Of a stretch of DNA of 59,977 bases, positions 1-8,130 are shown piece after piece (within the stretch, counting starts at the first letter, position 1; every line of letters starts with the position of its first letter). Under the pieces are notes generated by a model that saw only the letters and a list, made by a program, of their open reading frames with translations, searched no databases and was not told the origin of the DNA. The translations under genes were made by a program, and so were the position numbers. This stretch comes from Dehalococcoidia bacterium (GTDB taxonomy: Bacteria > Chloroflexota > Dehalococcoidia > Tepidiformales > Tepidiformaceae). The stretch covers positions 1 through 59,977 of the forward strand of contig JAGQHB010000031.1 of assembly GCA_020432045.1 (NCBI GenBank), read 5' to 3'.

Positions 1-28
1 GCAGTGGATGGGGCGGGCCGCGGTTCGC

Positions 29-34
29 TAGGAT
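29..34 (+). promoter_or_regulatory. -10-like hexamer
   Basis: TAGGAT ends 6 nt before the ATG of the AlkD-like gene; no Shine-Dalgarno is visible, so the mRNA may be leaderless. Confidence 0.45.
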
Positions 35-40
35 CAATCC

Positions 41-709
41 ATGGACTCGGCAACGGTATTGGAACGTCTGCGAGAGATGGGCACCGAACAGAACCGAAAG
101 GTTTATCCGCGCCATGGCCTCGGCAACGACGTGCTGGGCGTCAGCTTCGCGAACATCGGCAAGCTGCGGAAGGCAATCAAGAAGGACCAGGCAATCGCCG
201 ATGAGCTCTGGGAAACGGGAATCTTCGAGCCGCAGACGCTCGCGTGCATGGTCGCCGACGTGGCGGCGTTCGACGAGGCGAAGGTGGAACGATGGGCGCG
301 AGAGGCTTCGAGCCACGGGGTCGCGGATGAAGTTGCGAAACAGATAGCCGTAAAGACGCCATGGGCTTTGACGTTGGCGCGAAAGTGGATTGCCTCGCAC
401 AACCCGTTGCTGCAGCGGGCAGGCTGGACGTCATACGCACTGCTGGCGATGTCAGACGAGATCCCGGACAAGGAACTCGCTTCTGCGATCGAAGTCATCG
501 AGCACGATATTCACCACTCGGAGAACCGGACCAAGGAAGGGATGAACAACGCGCTCATCGCGATCGGCGGGAGCCGCGCGACACTGCGTAATGCGGCAGT
601 GGCCGCCGCTGAGCGTATCGGGAAGGTGAAGGTGGACCACGGCCAGACGAACTGCAAGACGCCCTTCGCGGTGCCGTACATCGAGAAGATGTGGGCGCGG
701 CGGGGTTAG
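41..709 (+). CDS. DNA alkylation repair protein, AlkD-like
   Basis: A 222-residue all-helical protein resembling the AlkD/DNA alkylation repair family, HEAT-like-repeat glycosylases that remove alkylated bases. The family-like features are the early segment around residues 20-45 (HGLGNDVLGVSFANIGKL), the run of paired helices, and the late segment with GMNNALIAIG near residue 168. The C-terminal part (CKTPFAVPYIEKMWARRG) is typical of the short AlkD-like branch found next to unrelated genes. The ATG at 41 follows TAGGAT by 6 nt. The TAG stop overlaps the stop of the convergent RusA-like gene. Substrate is not determined by sequence, and I did not verify the catalytic Asp. Confidence 0.75.
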   Translation: MDSATVLERLREMGTEQNRKVYPRHGLGNDVLGVSFANIGKLRKAIKKDQAIADELWETGIFEPQTLACMVADVAAFDEAKVERWAREASSHGVADEVAKQIAVKTPWALTLARKWIASHNPLLQRAGWTSYALLAMSDEIPDKELASAIEVIEHDIHHSENRTKEGMNNALIAIGGSRATLRNAAVAAAERIGKVKVDHGQTNCKTPFAVPYIEKMWARRG

Positions 710-1296
710 GGGACGATCGGCCATCCGCGCACGGTGAGCCCCTCCTCCGCGTGGGCAGATGCACCCGACTTGGTCGCATGGATATGCTGGATGCGCGTGG
801 CCGGGAACCCTGTGCCTCGAACCACGGAATCAGCAATAGCGGCAACCGCTGGCACCACGAGATTGTCGATGTCCGTCCGCGCCATTTCGGCGGGCCGCAA
901 ACTAAACTCCAAATCCAGCCCGACCGACTCAAACCGAGTGGATCCCAGCTCACCCGAAACGGCTTCGCGAATCGACGCCTTCCACTCCGCTTCGCCTCGC
1001 GTTATCCAGGGCCGAGGGCGCCCGTTCACGCGGGCCATGAACTCGTTCGCATGTGGCTGGCTGTGTTCGCCGGGTACCGATACAGCGATGGTTACGGCTG
1101 GCGCGGCCGCAGTGACCTTGGATGCCGTCAGCTCAACGATCCACCAGTCCTCGCGGTCCCATGGGCCGCGCTTGCTCGCGGCTTCTACATCAAACAGGAC
1201 ATGACTGAACCCGTCGATCGAGTGCTTCAATACGTTTTGCAGCGCTGTGCTTTCGAAACTTCGCCGGGGAAGTTCGAACATGAGGCTCAGGGCCAC
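706..1296 (-). CDS. RusA-like endonuclease domain protein
   Basis: A 196-residue protein. The first 65 or so residues are not recognised. The rest resembles RusA Holliday-junction resolvases: a segment around residues 90-110 with PWITRGEAEWKASIREAV, where RusA has its W/K-rich first helix, then RTDIDNLVVPAVAAIADSV around residue 142, matching the RusA metal-site motif DIDNL followed by a helix. RusA cleaves four-way junctions and is normally phage-borne; no phage genes adjoin it here. The start is GTG at 1296; ATG at 1281 is an alternative. It ends convergently on the AlkD-like gene with overlapping stops. Assignment rests on the DIDNL block and is moderate. Confidence 0.5.
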   Translation of the reverse strand: MALSLMFELPRRSFESTALQNVLKHSIDGFSHVLFDVEAASKRGPWDREDWWIVELTASKVTAAAPAVTIAVSVPGEHSQPHANEFMARVNGRPRPWITRGEAEWKASIREAVSGELGSTRFESVGLDLEFSLRPAEMARTDIDNLVVPAVAAIADSVVRGTGFPATRIQHIHATKSGASAHAEEGLTVRGWPIVP

Positions 1297-1431
1297 CGGT
1301 TCACGGAGAGGCTTACCATTCCATGATCGCCGAGCTTCCTCGACGATCTTTCACTTCCATGCTGTTGCCAAGGGGCCCGGAGCCGTCAGTCCAGCCGCCG
1401 GGCCGTCTACCCTTATGTTCAATCGCAATCC

Positions 1432-2277
1432 TTACCCACGGAACGCGTCCTTCACTTCGGCGTAGCGCTTGAGGCGCGTCAGCGCGTCGGATGCTTCGAC
1501 CGGAGGGAGGACGAAGATTGCGCGGTCCACGCCCTGGCTGGCGAGCTGCTCGATGACCTCGGCGGAGGGGATGGCGCCAAACACGGAGATGTCGATATGA
1601 CTGCGACCGGCTTCATTCGCGCGAGACTGGAGCGTGGCGATCTTTTCGCCGAAGTCGCTCTGGTTGCGGCCGTAGATAGGCATCCAGCCGTCGCCATAGT
1701 CGATGACGCGATCGAGTGTCCGGGGGCCGTCGCCACCGATCAGGATCGGCGGATAGGGCTTCTGCACCGGCTTCGGCCACGACCACATCGGGTCAAAGTT
1801 GACGAACTCGCCGTGATACTCCGCCTCGTCCTGGGTCCAGATCGCCTTCATGGCCTGCACCCGGTCCTTCATGATCTTCCAGCGAAGCGTTGGCTTCGTG
1901 CCGTGGTTCTCCATCTCCTCGTAGTTCCAGCCGCCGCCGATACCAAAGAGGACGCGGCCGCCGGAGAGATGGTCGACGCTCGCCACCTCTTTTGCGAGCG
2001 TGATCGGGTCGCGCTCGACGACAAGGCAGATGCCGGGGCCGACCTTCAGGTCCTTCGTCACGACAACGGCGGCCGCCATGGCGACGAACGGATCGAGGGT
2101 GTGCCAGTACTGCTCCGGCAGCTCGGCGCCGCCGCCCCAGGGGCTCTTGCGGCTCGTCGGGATATGGGTGTGCTCGGGAAAGAAGAGGGATTCGAAGCCG
2201 AGGTCTTCGCAGGCGCGCGCGAGTTCGTGCGCGGGGATGGCGTAGTCGGTGGGGAACATAGCGATACCGAATTTCAA
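1432..2277 (-). CDS. LLM class F420-dependent oxidoreductase
   Basis: A 281-residue TIM-barrel oxidoreductase of the luciferase-like monooxygenase superfamily, close to the TIGR03619 F420-dependent group. Visible blocks are LKFGIAMFPTDYAIP at the N-terminus, GFESLFFPEHTHIP around residue 27, LSGGRVLFGIGGGWNYEE around residue 105 and PPILIGGDGPRTLDRV around residue 178. The likely start is TTG at 2277, preceded six bases earlier by GGAGG; an upstream ATG at 2340 would add residues with no family resemblance. It lies 81 nt downstream of a second LLM gene on the same strand and is probably cotranscribed. Substrate unknown; F420 rather than FMN is inferred from the subfamily. Confidence 0.85.
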   Translation of the reverse strand: MKFGIAMFPTDYAIPAHELARACEDLGFESLFFPEHTHIPTSRKSPWGGGAELPEQYWHTLDPFVAMAAAVVVTKDLKVGPGICLVVERDPITLAKEVASVDHLSGGRVLFGIGGGWNYEEMENHGTKPTLRWKIMKDRVQAMKAIWTQDEAEYHGEFVNFDPMWSWPKPVQKPYPPILIGGDGPRTLDRVIDYGDGWMPIYGRNQSDFGEKIATLQSRANEAGRSHIDISVFGAIPSAEVIEQLASQGVDRAIFVLPPVEASDALTRLKRYAEVKDAFRG

Positions 2278-2358
2278 GGGGAGCCTCCGGGCGCAAGAGC
2301 GCCGATATGCCCGGAAGCATAGCCTAACGGCGCACGGCATCGCCGCGCCTGATGACCC

Positions 2359-3309
2359 TTACTCCTTCGCCAACGCTCCCAGCACATCAAGCACGCGTTG
2401 GAGCGAGGCGCGCTCGTCGCCGGGGGCGAGAATCGGCATCGCGAGCAGTTCGCCGACGCCGTACTCAGCCTGCAGCGTGCTCAGCTTTTCGCGGACGGTG
2501 GCGGCGTTGCCGTTGATCACGATTGCGTCTGCCATGCGGTTGCTGAACTCTCCGTTGGCTGCCTCGGGGAAGCCGGCGTCCTGGAACATCTGCGAGTAGT
2601 AGGGCACGCGGGCGTAGAAGCTGACCTGCTTCTGGGCGCCGGCATAGAGCGCGTCCTTGTCCTCCGTGACCATCACCGGCACGTGCGCGACGAGCGGTGG
2701 CGCTTCGCGGCCAGCGGCGGCGGCGCCCTCGGCGATCGCGGGGACAGCGACATCGCGCAGGTAGGGAAGCGGACACATCCAACTTATGGCTCCATCCGCG
2801 AGTTCGCCGCAAACCTTGAAGCCGTTGTGACGCAGAGCGCTGGCCATGACCTTGACGCCTGTCGGCCCGGCGAGCTGGGCCTTTGCGGTGATGCGCTTGC
2901 CTTCGAAATCAACCTTCCCGTCGTAGAGCGCCGCCCGGAGGATGGTGAGGTACTCGCGCAGGTGTTCGAGAGGGCGGACGAACGGGATGCCGAAGCTGCC
3001 TTCGATGCCGGGCTTGTGGCTGGGGCCGACGCCGACACGGAGCCGCCCCGGCGCGAGTGAGTCGACAGCAACGGCGCCCTGCACAACAGCAAGCGGATGG
3101 CGCGGGAACGTCGGGATGATGGATGTACCGAAGAGGATTCGCTCAGCACGCATGGCCGCGGCGGCGAACACGGCGAGTGGGTCGGGCGCGACACCGCCAC
3201 TCGTCATCCATGCGACATCGATGCCGGCCTTTTCGGCGGCAACGATACCATCGACGAGCCCGGCGGCATCGCGGGCGGTGACGTGGACACCAACTTTCAT
3301 GTCTTTCAT
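2359..3309 (-). CDS. LLM class flavin/F420-dependent oxidoreductase
   Basis: A 316-residue luciferase-like monooxygenase family protein. The N-terminal strand MKVGVHVTARDA, the segment RILFGTSIIPTFPRHP around residue 57 and LAPGRLRVGVGPSHKPG around residue 84 fit the TIM-barrel family, resembling methylenetetrahydromethanopterin-reductase-like members. AGGAG lies 7 nt upstream of the ATG at 3309. It is the first gene of a probable two-gene LLM operon and is divergent from a GlxA-type regulator 130 bp away, which may control it. The substrate cannot be read from sequence. Confidence 0.85.
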   Translation of the reverse strand: MKDMKVGVHVTARDAAGLVDGIVAAEKAGIDVAWMTSGGVAPDPLAVFAAAAMRAERILFGTSIIPTFPRHPLAVVQGAVAVDSLAPGRLRVGVGPSHKPGIEGSFGIPFVRPLEHLREYLTILRAALYDGKVDFEGKRITAKAQLAGPTGVKVMASALRHNGFKVCGELADGAISWMCPLPYLRDVAVPAIAEGAAAAGREAPPLVAHVPVMVTEDKDALYAGAQKQVSFYARVPYYSQMFQDAGFPEAANGEFSNRMADAIVINGNAATVREKLSTLQAEYGVGELLAMPILAPGDERASLQRVLDVLGALAKE

Positions 3310-3439
3310 GTGTGTGCTCCTGTGTCTGCTTGTGGCGGAAGCCTAGGGAGTGCGGCGGGGTGGCGCCACCGGGTCGCTCCTGGCAGGGTCCATCAATCTC
3401 TGGCCATTGACGCCACGCGGGCAACTGATCGAACGTTGA

Positions 3440-4453
3440 GTGATGCGGTTTCGTTCAGTCGCATTCGTTGTGTTCGATGGCGTGCAGGGCCTCGATGTGT
3501 TCGGCCCGGCGGACGTGTTCTACTTCGCGAACTATCTCGCCTCGGTCGCCGGTGAGGCCGAACCACCGTATGCCGTCGAAATAGTCGCGCGGGAGGTTGG
3601 ACCGGTGCGTACAGCCGCCGGGCCCGCGATCCACGCAGAACGCGCAGTTGGCGACCCGGCGCTCCGGCCGGATGTATTGCTAGTCGCCGGGGGCCTGACG
3701 GTCGGAGAGGCGGCCGCCGATGCGGAGTTCGTTCGCGACCTCGCGGCCCTCGTGGAACGAAGTGGAGAAGCGGGCTCGATCTGTAGCGGGGCACTCCTGC
3801 TGGCGGCGACTGGATTTCTCAACGGGCGGAGGGCGGCGACACACTGGGCCTCGGCCAACGACCTCGCGCGCCTGCACCCTGAGGTCATCGTTGAGCCGGA
3901 CAGGATCTTCGTTCACGACGGGGCGTGGACCTCGGCCGGGGTGACCGCCGGGATCGATCTCGCGCTCCAGCTCGTCAGAAACCACCACGGCAGCGAGATG
4001 GCCATGGAGGCAGCGCGAAACTTGGTCGTCTACCTGCAGCGATCAGGCGGACAGCAGCAGGTCAGCACGCACCTCGCAGCCCAGCAATCGGCGAACCCGA
4101 CGATTGCGGACCTGCTGGCGTACATCGCCGACCATCCGGATGCCGACCTCTCGATCGAAGCGCTGGCGGCGCACGTCAGCATGAGCGAGCGTAGCTTCCA
4201 GCGGCTATTCACGGCGGAAACAGGGCTGAGCCCTGGCCGCTACGTCGAGCGCTGCCGGATCGACGCAGCGCGAGCACTGCTGGAACAGACAGAGGATGGG
4301 CTTGCCGCCATTGGTGCTCGCTGCGGCTTCGCGAGCGCGGAGACATTCCTGCGCTCATTCAAGCGCATCGTCGGAGTGAACCCCACGGCGTACCGCCGCC
4401 GCTTCCCAAGGCTGCCCCTCGTTGAAATCGACGCGGTAGTCACCGGCCCCTAG
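3440..4453 (+). CDS. GlxA-family AraC transcriptional regulator
   Basis: A 337-residue two-domain regulator. Residues 1-180 form a DJ-1/PfpI-like class I amidotransferase fold, with the nucleophile-elbow region GEAGSICSGALLLAATG near residue 112 keeping the Cys, followed by ATHW. Residues 215-325 carry paired AraC HTH motifs (LAAHVSMSERSFQRLF and IGARCGFASAETFLRSFKRI, ending NPTAYRRRF). In this family the DJ-1 part is thought to sense a ligand. The gene is divergent from the LLM operon, the obvious target candidate. The next in-frame ATG, three bases on, is an equally good start. Confidence 0.88.
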   Translation: MMRFRSVAFVVFDGVQGLDVFGPADVFYFANYLASVAGEAEPPYAVEIVAREVGPVRTAAGPAIHAERAVGDPALRPDVLLVAGGLTVGEAAADAEFVRDLAALVERSGEAGSICSGALLLAATGFLNGRRAATHWASANDLARLHPEVIVEPDRIFVHDGAWTSAGVTAGIDLALQLVRNHHGSEMAMEAARNLVVYLQRSGGQQQVSTHLAAQQSANPTIADLLAYIADHPDADLSIEALAAHVSMSERSFQRLFTAETGLSPGRYVERCRIDAARALLEQTEDGLAAIGARCGFASAETFLRSFKRIVGVNPTAYRRRFPRLPLVEIDAVVTGP

Positions 4454-4621
4454 CGTGGGCCGGAACGAACACGCCTCAGATTGGCGCGAATCATCAACGA
4501 TTCGCCGTGGCAAACGGCGTCCAACGCGCACAGACTCCTCCCGTGGCATAGATCGTCAGTCGCGTAGTGAAACGGTGCGTCGATCAAGCCAAATCCGATA
4601 GCCGTAGAAAGGCAGGAACTC

Positions 4622-5326
4622 ATGACGACGAAACAGCAGGCGGGCGGGATCGCGGCGATAGTCGCGGCAGCCACGTTCATCATCGGCATCGCGATGTTCG
4701 CGTCGCTGCTCATCGACTACACGTCCGGCAACCCAACGCCTGCGGAATCCGTCGCGTTCGTCGCGGATCACCAGGTCGCGCTCTACGTCTGGAACCTCGT
4801 CATCTTCATCATCTTCGGGCTGGCCCTTGTTCCGCTCGTGCTGGCGCTGCACGACCGGCTGAAGAGCGGAACTCCCGCGCTGGCGCAGGCGGGTGCGGCC
4901 TTCGGACTGATCTGGGCGGGCCTTGTGCTTGCCACGGGAATGATCACCAACATCGGGCTGGGGACCATCGCGGACCTTGCGAGCACGGACCCGGCACAGG
5001 CGGCATCGGTGTGGTCGGCACTCGATTCCGTCCAGAACGGGCTTGGCGGCGGCAACGAGATCGCGGGCGGTATCTGGGTTCTGCTCGTGAGCGTGGCAGC
5101 GCTCCGATCGGGAGCACTGCCGCGAGCACTGAACTACCTGGGCGCGGTGAGCGGGGCCGCCGGCCTTGTCACCGTGCTCCCGGGTCTCGAACCGGTTGGG
5201 ATGGTCTTCGGTCTCGGACTGATTGCCTGGTTCGGCTGGGTTGGGGTGGTCATGGTGCGACAACCGGGAGCGTTCCGGGAAGAAGGCCGCGTTTCAGCAG
5301 CCCGACAGGCGGGCGAGCCCGCTTAG
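4622..5326 (+). CDS. DUF4386-like integral membrane protein
   Basis: A 234-residue membrane protein with about six hydrophobic segments, starting AAIVAAATFIIGIAMFASLL near residue 10. The layout resembles DUF4386 proteins, whose function is unknown. AGGA lies 6 nt before the ATG. The gene is followed by a strong hairpin at 5358-5385 and runs convergent to rplL. No catalytic motif is apparent. The 170 bp upstream of it hold no gene. Confidence 0.6.
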   Translation: MTTKQQAGGIAAIVAAATFIIGIAMFASLLIDYTSGNPTPAESVAFVADHQVALYVWNLVIFIIFGLALVPLVLALHDRLKSGTPALAQAGAAFGLIWAGLVLATGMITNIGLGTIADLASTDPAQAASVWSALDSVQNGLGGGNEIAGGIWVLLVSVAALRSGALPRALNYLGAVSGAAGLVTVLPGLEPVGMVFGLGLIAWFGWVGVVMVRQPGAFREEGRVSAARQAGEPA

Positions 5327-5357
5327 CGTCCGAAGGCCCAGGCCGGAACGAACAAGA

Positions 5358-5385
5358 ACGGCCGGGAGCGTTTGCTCCCGGCCGT
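5358..5385 (+). terminator. Hairpin terminator, probably bidirectional
   Basis: A perfect 12-bp stem (ACGGCCGGGAGC and its complement) with a GTTT loop sits between the convergent membrane-protein gene and rplL. The flank is modestly T-rich when read on the minus strand (CGTTCTTGTTCGTT), so it may end rplJL transcripts as well. Confidence 0.7.
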
Positions 5386-5431
5386 TTCGTCGTTCGCCTT
5401 GCGGGTGGCAGGCTTTTGCGCCCCTCACCCT

Positions 5432-5459
5432 GCCCTTCCCCCCCAGCGGGGGCGAGGGC
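5432..5459. repeat. C-rich/G-rich imperfect inverted repeat
   Basis: GCCC-TT-CCCCC faces GGGGGC-GA-GGGC across a short loop, flanked by CCCCTCACCC. The composition is like dispersed intergenic palindromes of some GC-rich bacteria, but I see only one copy here. Confidence 0.25.
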
Positions 5460-5472
5460 TCAATGGTTCGAG

Positions 5473-5859
5473 CTACTCGATCTCGATGGTAGCGCCGGCT
5501 TCGGCAAGCTTCGCCTTGATCGACTCGGCCTCGTCCTTGGTGATGCCTTCCTTGACCTTGGTGGGAGCGGCTTCGACGAGGTCCTTGGCTTCTTTCAGTC
5601 CGAGACCGCTGACAACTTCGCGGATCGCCTTGATGACGTTGATCTTGTTGTCGCCGAAGGACTTGAGGACGACGTTGAATTCCGTCTTCTCTTCCTCGGC
5701 AGCTGCGGCGCCGCCACCGGCGGCAGGTGCGGCAGCCATCGCCATCATGGGCGCGGCGGCGGTGATGCCGAACTCTTCTTCGATCGCCTTGTTGAGGTCG
5801 CGAAGTTCGAGGATGGTCATGCCTTTGAGGATTTCGAGGACGTCTTCGACTTTAGCCAT
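5473..5859 (-). CDS. rplL: 50S ribosomal protein L7/L12
   Basis: A 128-residue stalk protein that recruits translation GTPases to the ribosome. Residues 1-30 are the dimerising N-terminal domain ([19 protein letters not shown]), then an Ala-rich hinge with EEEKTEF, then the C-terminal domain from residue 60 containing [11 protein letters not shown] and [15 protein letters not shown]. Length and all conserved blocks are normal. It lies 69 nt downstream of rplJ and is the last gene of the unit; rpoB, which often follows, is absent, and a convergent membrane-protein gene comes next. Confidence 0.98.
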   Translation of the reverse strand: MAKVEDVLEILKGMTILELRDLNKAIEEEFGITAAAPMMAMAAAPAAGGGAAAAEEEKTEFNVVLKSFGDNKINVIKAIREVVSGLGLKEAKDLVEAAPTKVKEGITKDEAESIKAKLAEAGATIEIE

Positions 5860-5928
5860 TTCTTTGAGTTCTCCTTGGTTCCGGGTCCGTGGTGGGGAGG
5901 CTGGTGCGGGCGCGGCCCGCCGGTGAGC

Positions 5929-6459
5929 CTAGGCGGCGTCACCTTCGAGCTGGTTCGCGCGCGCATCAACGAGCCCGGCGAAGTTGCGGACGCTGGCGGT
6001 GATGAGGCCTGCGAAGTTGTAGATCGGCGACTGGATCTTGCCGGCGAAGTCGGCGATCAGTTGCTCTTTTGATGGGAGCGTGGCGATATCATCGACACCG
6101 GCGCGGTCGACGATCTGTCCATCGATCCAGCCGGCGTTGATCGTCACATTCATGCGCCGGGTGCGGAAATGCTCTGTGAGCGCCTTTACCGGGGCGACCG
6201 GGTCGGCGAAGCCGATAGCGATAGCCGTTGGGCCGGTGAGCAGCCCCTTCATCTCCGGACGGCCGACTGCGTCGGCTGCCATCGAGGCAAGGGTGTTCTT
6301 GACGATCTTCACCTCGGCGCCGGTGGGCCGGAGCGCGCGCCGCAGCTCAGTGAGCTGGGCGACCGTGAGGCCACTGTAGTCGGCGCTGACAGCGACCGTT
6401 GCACGCCCGAGCGAGTCCGTGATCTCGGCGAGCATGGCGACCTTGCGAGGATTGGGCAT
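5929..6459 (-). CDS. rplJ: 50S ribosomal protein L10
   Basis: A 176-residue protein that anchors L7/L12 dimers to the 23S rRNA. The N-terminus MPNPRKVAML, the block SADYSGLTVAQLTELRRALR and VKIVKNTLASMA around residues 50-62, and the C-terminal helix ending ARANQLEGDAA are typical. The start at 6459 is chosen because GGAGG lies 4 nt upstream and homology begins there; a longer frame to 6531 runs into the leader. It is transcribed from a promoter near 6674-6702 through an L10 leader and attenuator. Confidence 0.97.
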   Translation of the reverse strand: MPNPRKVAMLAEITDSLGRATVAVSADYSGLTVAQLTELRRALRPTGAEVKIVKNTLASMAADAVGRPEMKGLLTGPTAIAIGFADPVAPVKALTEHFRTRRMNVTINAGWIDGQIVDRAGVDDIATLPSKEQLIADFAGKIQSPIYNFAGLITASVRNFAGLVDARANQLEGDAA

Positions 6460-6509
6460 GGCGCCTCCATGGGTATGCCTGGGGCCGGGAATCCCGGCCG
6501 GGGCGGCAC

Positions 6510-6542
6510 CGAAAACGAAAATCCCTGCCACCGGGGCAGGGA
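6510..6542 (-). terminator. Intrinsic attenuator in rplJ leader
   Basis: On the minus strand TCCCTGCC pairs with GGCAGGGA across a 6-nt loop and is followed by TTTTCGTTTT. It lies between the L10-binding leader and the rplJ start, the place of a transcription attenuator. Confidence 0.7.
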
Positions 6543-6666
6543 CGGGGCGGACACGGCGGCCTTAAAGCCGGCGTCCGGGTCACTGCCTCGGCAGGCGCCT
6601 TGCGGCTTATCCCTCCGCCCGAAAGCGGCTCACACAGGGACCTGCGGTCTTCGGCTGTTTGTTGTC
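6543..6666 (-). ncRNA. Ribosomal protein L10 leader
   Basis: The transcript upstream of rplJ carries the two blocks I associate with the bacterial L10 leader: CCGAAGACCGCAGG at about 6637-6655 and CCTGCCGAGG at 6586-6595, separated by a hairpin with the loop region CCGCTTTCGGGCGG. In known leaders, excess L10 or L10-L12 binds here to repress its own operon. Exact ends are inferred from the promoter and the following attenuator. Confidence 0.7.
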
Positions 6667-6673
6667 GGCCCTT

Positions 6674-6702
6674 ACCGTACGGCTAGCCGGGATTCGGAGC
6701 AA
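6674..6702 (-). promoter_or_regulatory. Promoter of rplJ-rplL
   Basis: Read on the minus strand, TTGCTC (6702-6697) is followed after exactly 17 nt by TACGGT (6679-6674). The start would fall near 6666, just before the L10 leader motif. Confidence 0.6.
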
Positions 6703-6799
6703 TGGAACGGGGAGTGGAGTTCCGGCGCGAAGGATAAAGATCGGCGCACCGCGTCCTCGACCTCAAAGCTCAACGCACGTCGAAAGTCGCCAAACCCGC

Positions 6800-6805
6800 T
6801 ACGCT
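6800..6805 (+). promoter_or_regulatory. -10-like hexamer
   Basis: TACGCT ends 7 nt before the ATG of the PPOX gene. Confidence 0.45.
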
Positions 6806-6812
6806 CAGGATC

Positions 6813-7208
6813 ATGAACGACCAAGAACGCGATGCTTTCCTTCGTCTCCCGCTGACCGCGGTGCTCAGCACCATCGACAACGCCGGCCGCATCCACTCCG
6901 TGCCGGTCTGGTTCCGGTGGGACGGCAAGGCTGCCCGGATCGTGACTGGCCGGACGTCAGCGAAGATGCCCAACATCGCCCGGACGGGCCGCGCAACGCT
7001 CTGCGTCGACCAGCGCGAAGGGTCGATGCGCTACGTGACGATGGAAGGGCCGGTAGAAGTGGTCGACCCGCTGACCAGGGAAGAACGGCTGGCACTGCGT
7101 TCGCAGTACCAGGACCCGGCGGAGGCCGAAAAGATCGTCGCGCGAGGCGGCCACGAAGAGATGGTGTTGCTGATCCTCCGGCCGGAGCGCTGGCTCACGA
7201 TGGGTTAG
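6813..7208 (+). CDS. PPOX-class F420-type split-barrel protein
   Basis: A 131-residue single-domain split beta-barrel of the pyridoxamine 5'-phosphate oxidase-like superfamily. The N-terminal block LPLTAVLSTIDNAGRIHSVPVWF is the hallmark of F420-binding PPOX proteins, followed by TGRTSAKMPNIARTGRATL around residue 46. Members reduce or bind F420, flavin or haem; with several LLM proteins nearby, F420 is likely but not shown. Its last 14 bases overlap the 3' end of the convergent Dam-like gene. Confidence 0.8.
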   Translation: MNDQERDAFLRLPLTAVLSTIDNAGRIHSVPVWFRWDGKAARIVTGRTSAKMPNIARTGRATLCVDQREGSMRYVTMEGPVEVVDPLTREERLALRSQYQDPAEAEKIVARGGHEEMVLLILRPERWLTMG

Positions 7209-8058
7209 GGAGTTGCCCAGCGAGCACGTTTGCGTTCGAAACAAGCAACTCGGGGATCGAATCGCGCCGGTCGCCGCGTGAGTTAATCGCTCGCGACATC
7301 GGCACCTCCTCCACCTCGAAGCTCTCGTACAGCGCGGAAATCGCCGGGTGGGCGGAATTCGAGAGCAGGGCGAAGACACCGCGCCGGGTGAGGTCGCGAA
7401 AGACAGCGGCCAATCGTTCCTGCTCAGGCCAGCCGAATCCATTGGCGGTGTATGCCGTGAACCGCGAGGTCGTGCTCAACGGAAAATAGGGCGGGTCCAG
7501 GTAGACGGCGTCGCCCGGTGCGGCGGCTGTGCACGCGGCCCCGAAATCGAGCGAACTCACGTCGGCGCTGGCGAGTGCGGCGGCACAGGCCCGGAGGTTG
7601 TCCTCATCCAGGATGCGCGGGCGCAGGTAACGGCCGTGGGGCACGTTGAAGCGGCCGGAGCGGTTGATGCGGTGGAGCCCGTTGTAACAGGTTCGGTTGA
7701 GGAAGATGAGGCGGGCAGCACGTCCGGCGGGATCGGCAGGCTCAGATGCGCGCACCGCGTAATAGAAGGCGGCGCGGCCAGCAGCATCTTCCCCAAGATA
7801 GTGGTCCGAGAGCGAACGCAGCCGGTCGAGAAGGGTATCAGTCTGGTCTCGAAGCACCCGGTAGGTCTCGGCAAGCGTCTCGTTCTGGTCGTTGATCCGC
7901 GCCTGGGAGCCGGGATGCACGTCGCCGAAGCGGAAGAAGACGGCGCCGCCACCAAGAAACGGTTCGTGATAGGCGCCGAAATCGCGGGGAAACCGGTCAA
8001 GCACCGCCTGCGCGAGCTTCGCCTTTCCGCCGGCCCATTTGAGGAATGGGGTTGCCAC
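7195..8058 (-). CDS. DNA adenine methyltransferase, Dam/D12 class
   Basis: A 287-residue N6-adenine methyltransferase of the D12 class. Motif I is FLKWAGGKAKLAQAV at residues 5-20, with YHEPFLGGGAVFF near residue 30 and the catalytic motif IV DPPYFPLS near residue 187. FLNRTCYNGLHRINRSG near 120 is also characteristic. The likely start is GTG at 8058, just before the conserved ATPFLKWAGG. TAGAAT ends 7 nt upstream, so it may be leaderless. No restriction endonuclease adjoins it, so it looks like an orphan methylase. Dam-type GATC recognition is probable but unproved. Confidence 0.85.
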   Translation of the reverse strand: MATPFLKWAGGKAKLAQAVLDRFPRDFGAYHEPFLGGGAVFFRFGDVHPGSQARINDQNETLAETYRVLRDQTDTLLDRLRSLSDHYLGEDAAGRAAFYYAVRASEPADPAGRAARLIFLNRTCYNGLHRINRSGRFNVPHGRYLRPRILDEDNLRACAAALASADVSSLDFGAACTAAAPGDAVYLDPPYFPLSTTSRFTAYTANGFGWPEQERLAAVFRDLTRRGVFALLSNSAHPAISALYESFEVEEVPMSRAINSRGDRRDSIPELLVSNANVLAGQLPNPS

Positions 8059-8065
8059 ATGATCA

Positions 8066-8071
8066 ATTCTA
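8066..8071 (-). promoter_or_regulatory. -10-like hexamer
   Basis: TAGAAT ends 7 nt before the GTG of the Dam-like gene. Confidence 0.45.
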
Positions 8072-8130
8072 CGCGGGCATCGATCCCGGGCCAGCCTCAA
8101 CCGAGATGGTCTGAAGCACTTCTCTTCTTT

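Noticed and set aside
4567-6072. 501-residue plus-strand frame across the ribosomal genes
   Set aside because: It is antisense to rplL and rplJ and has no domain; length comes from GC-rich codon bias.
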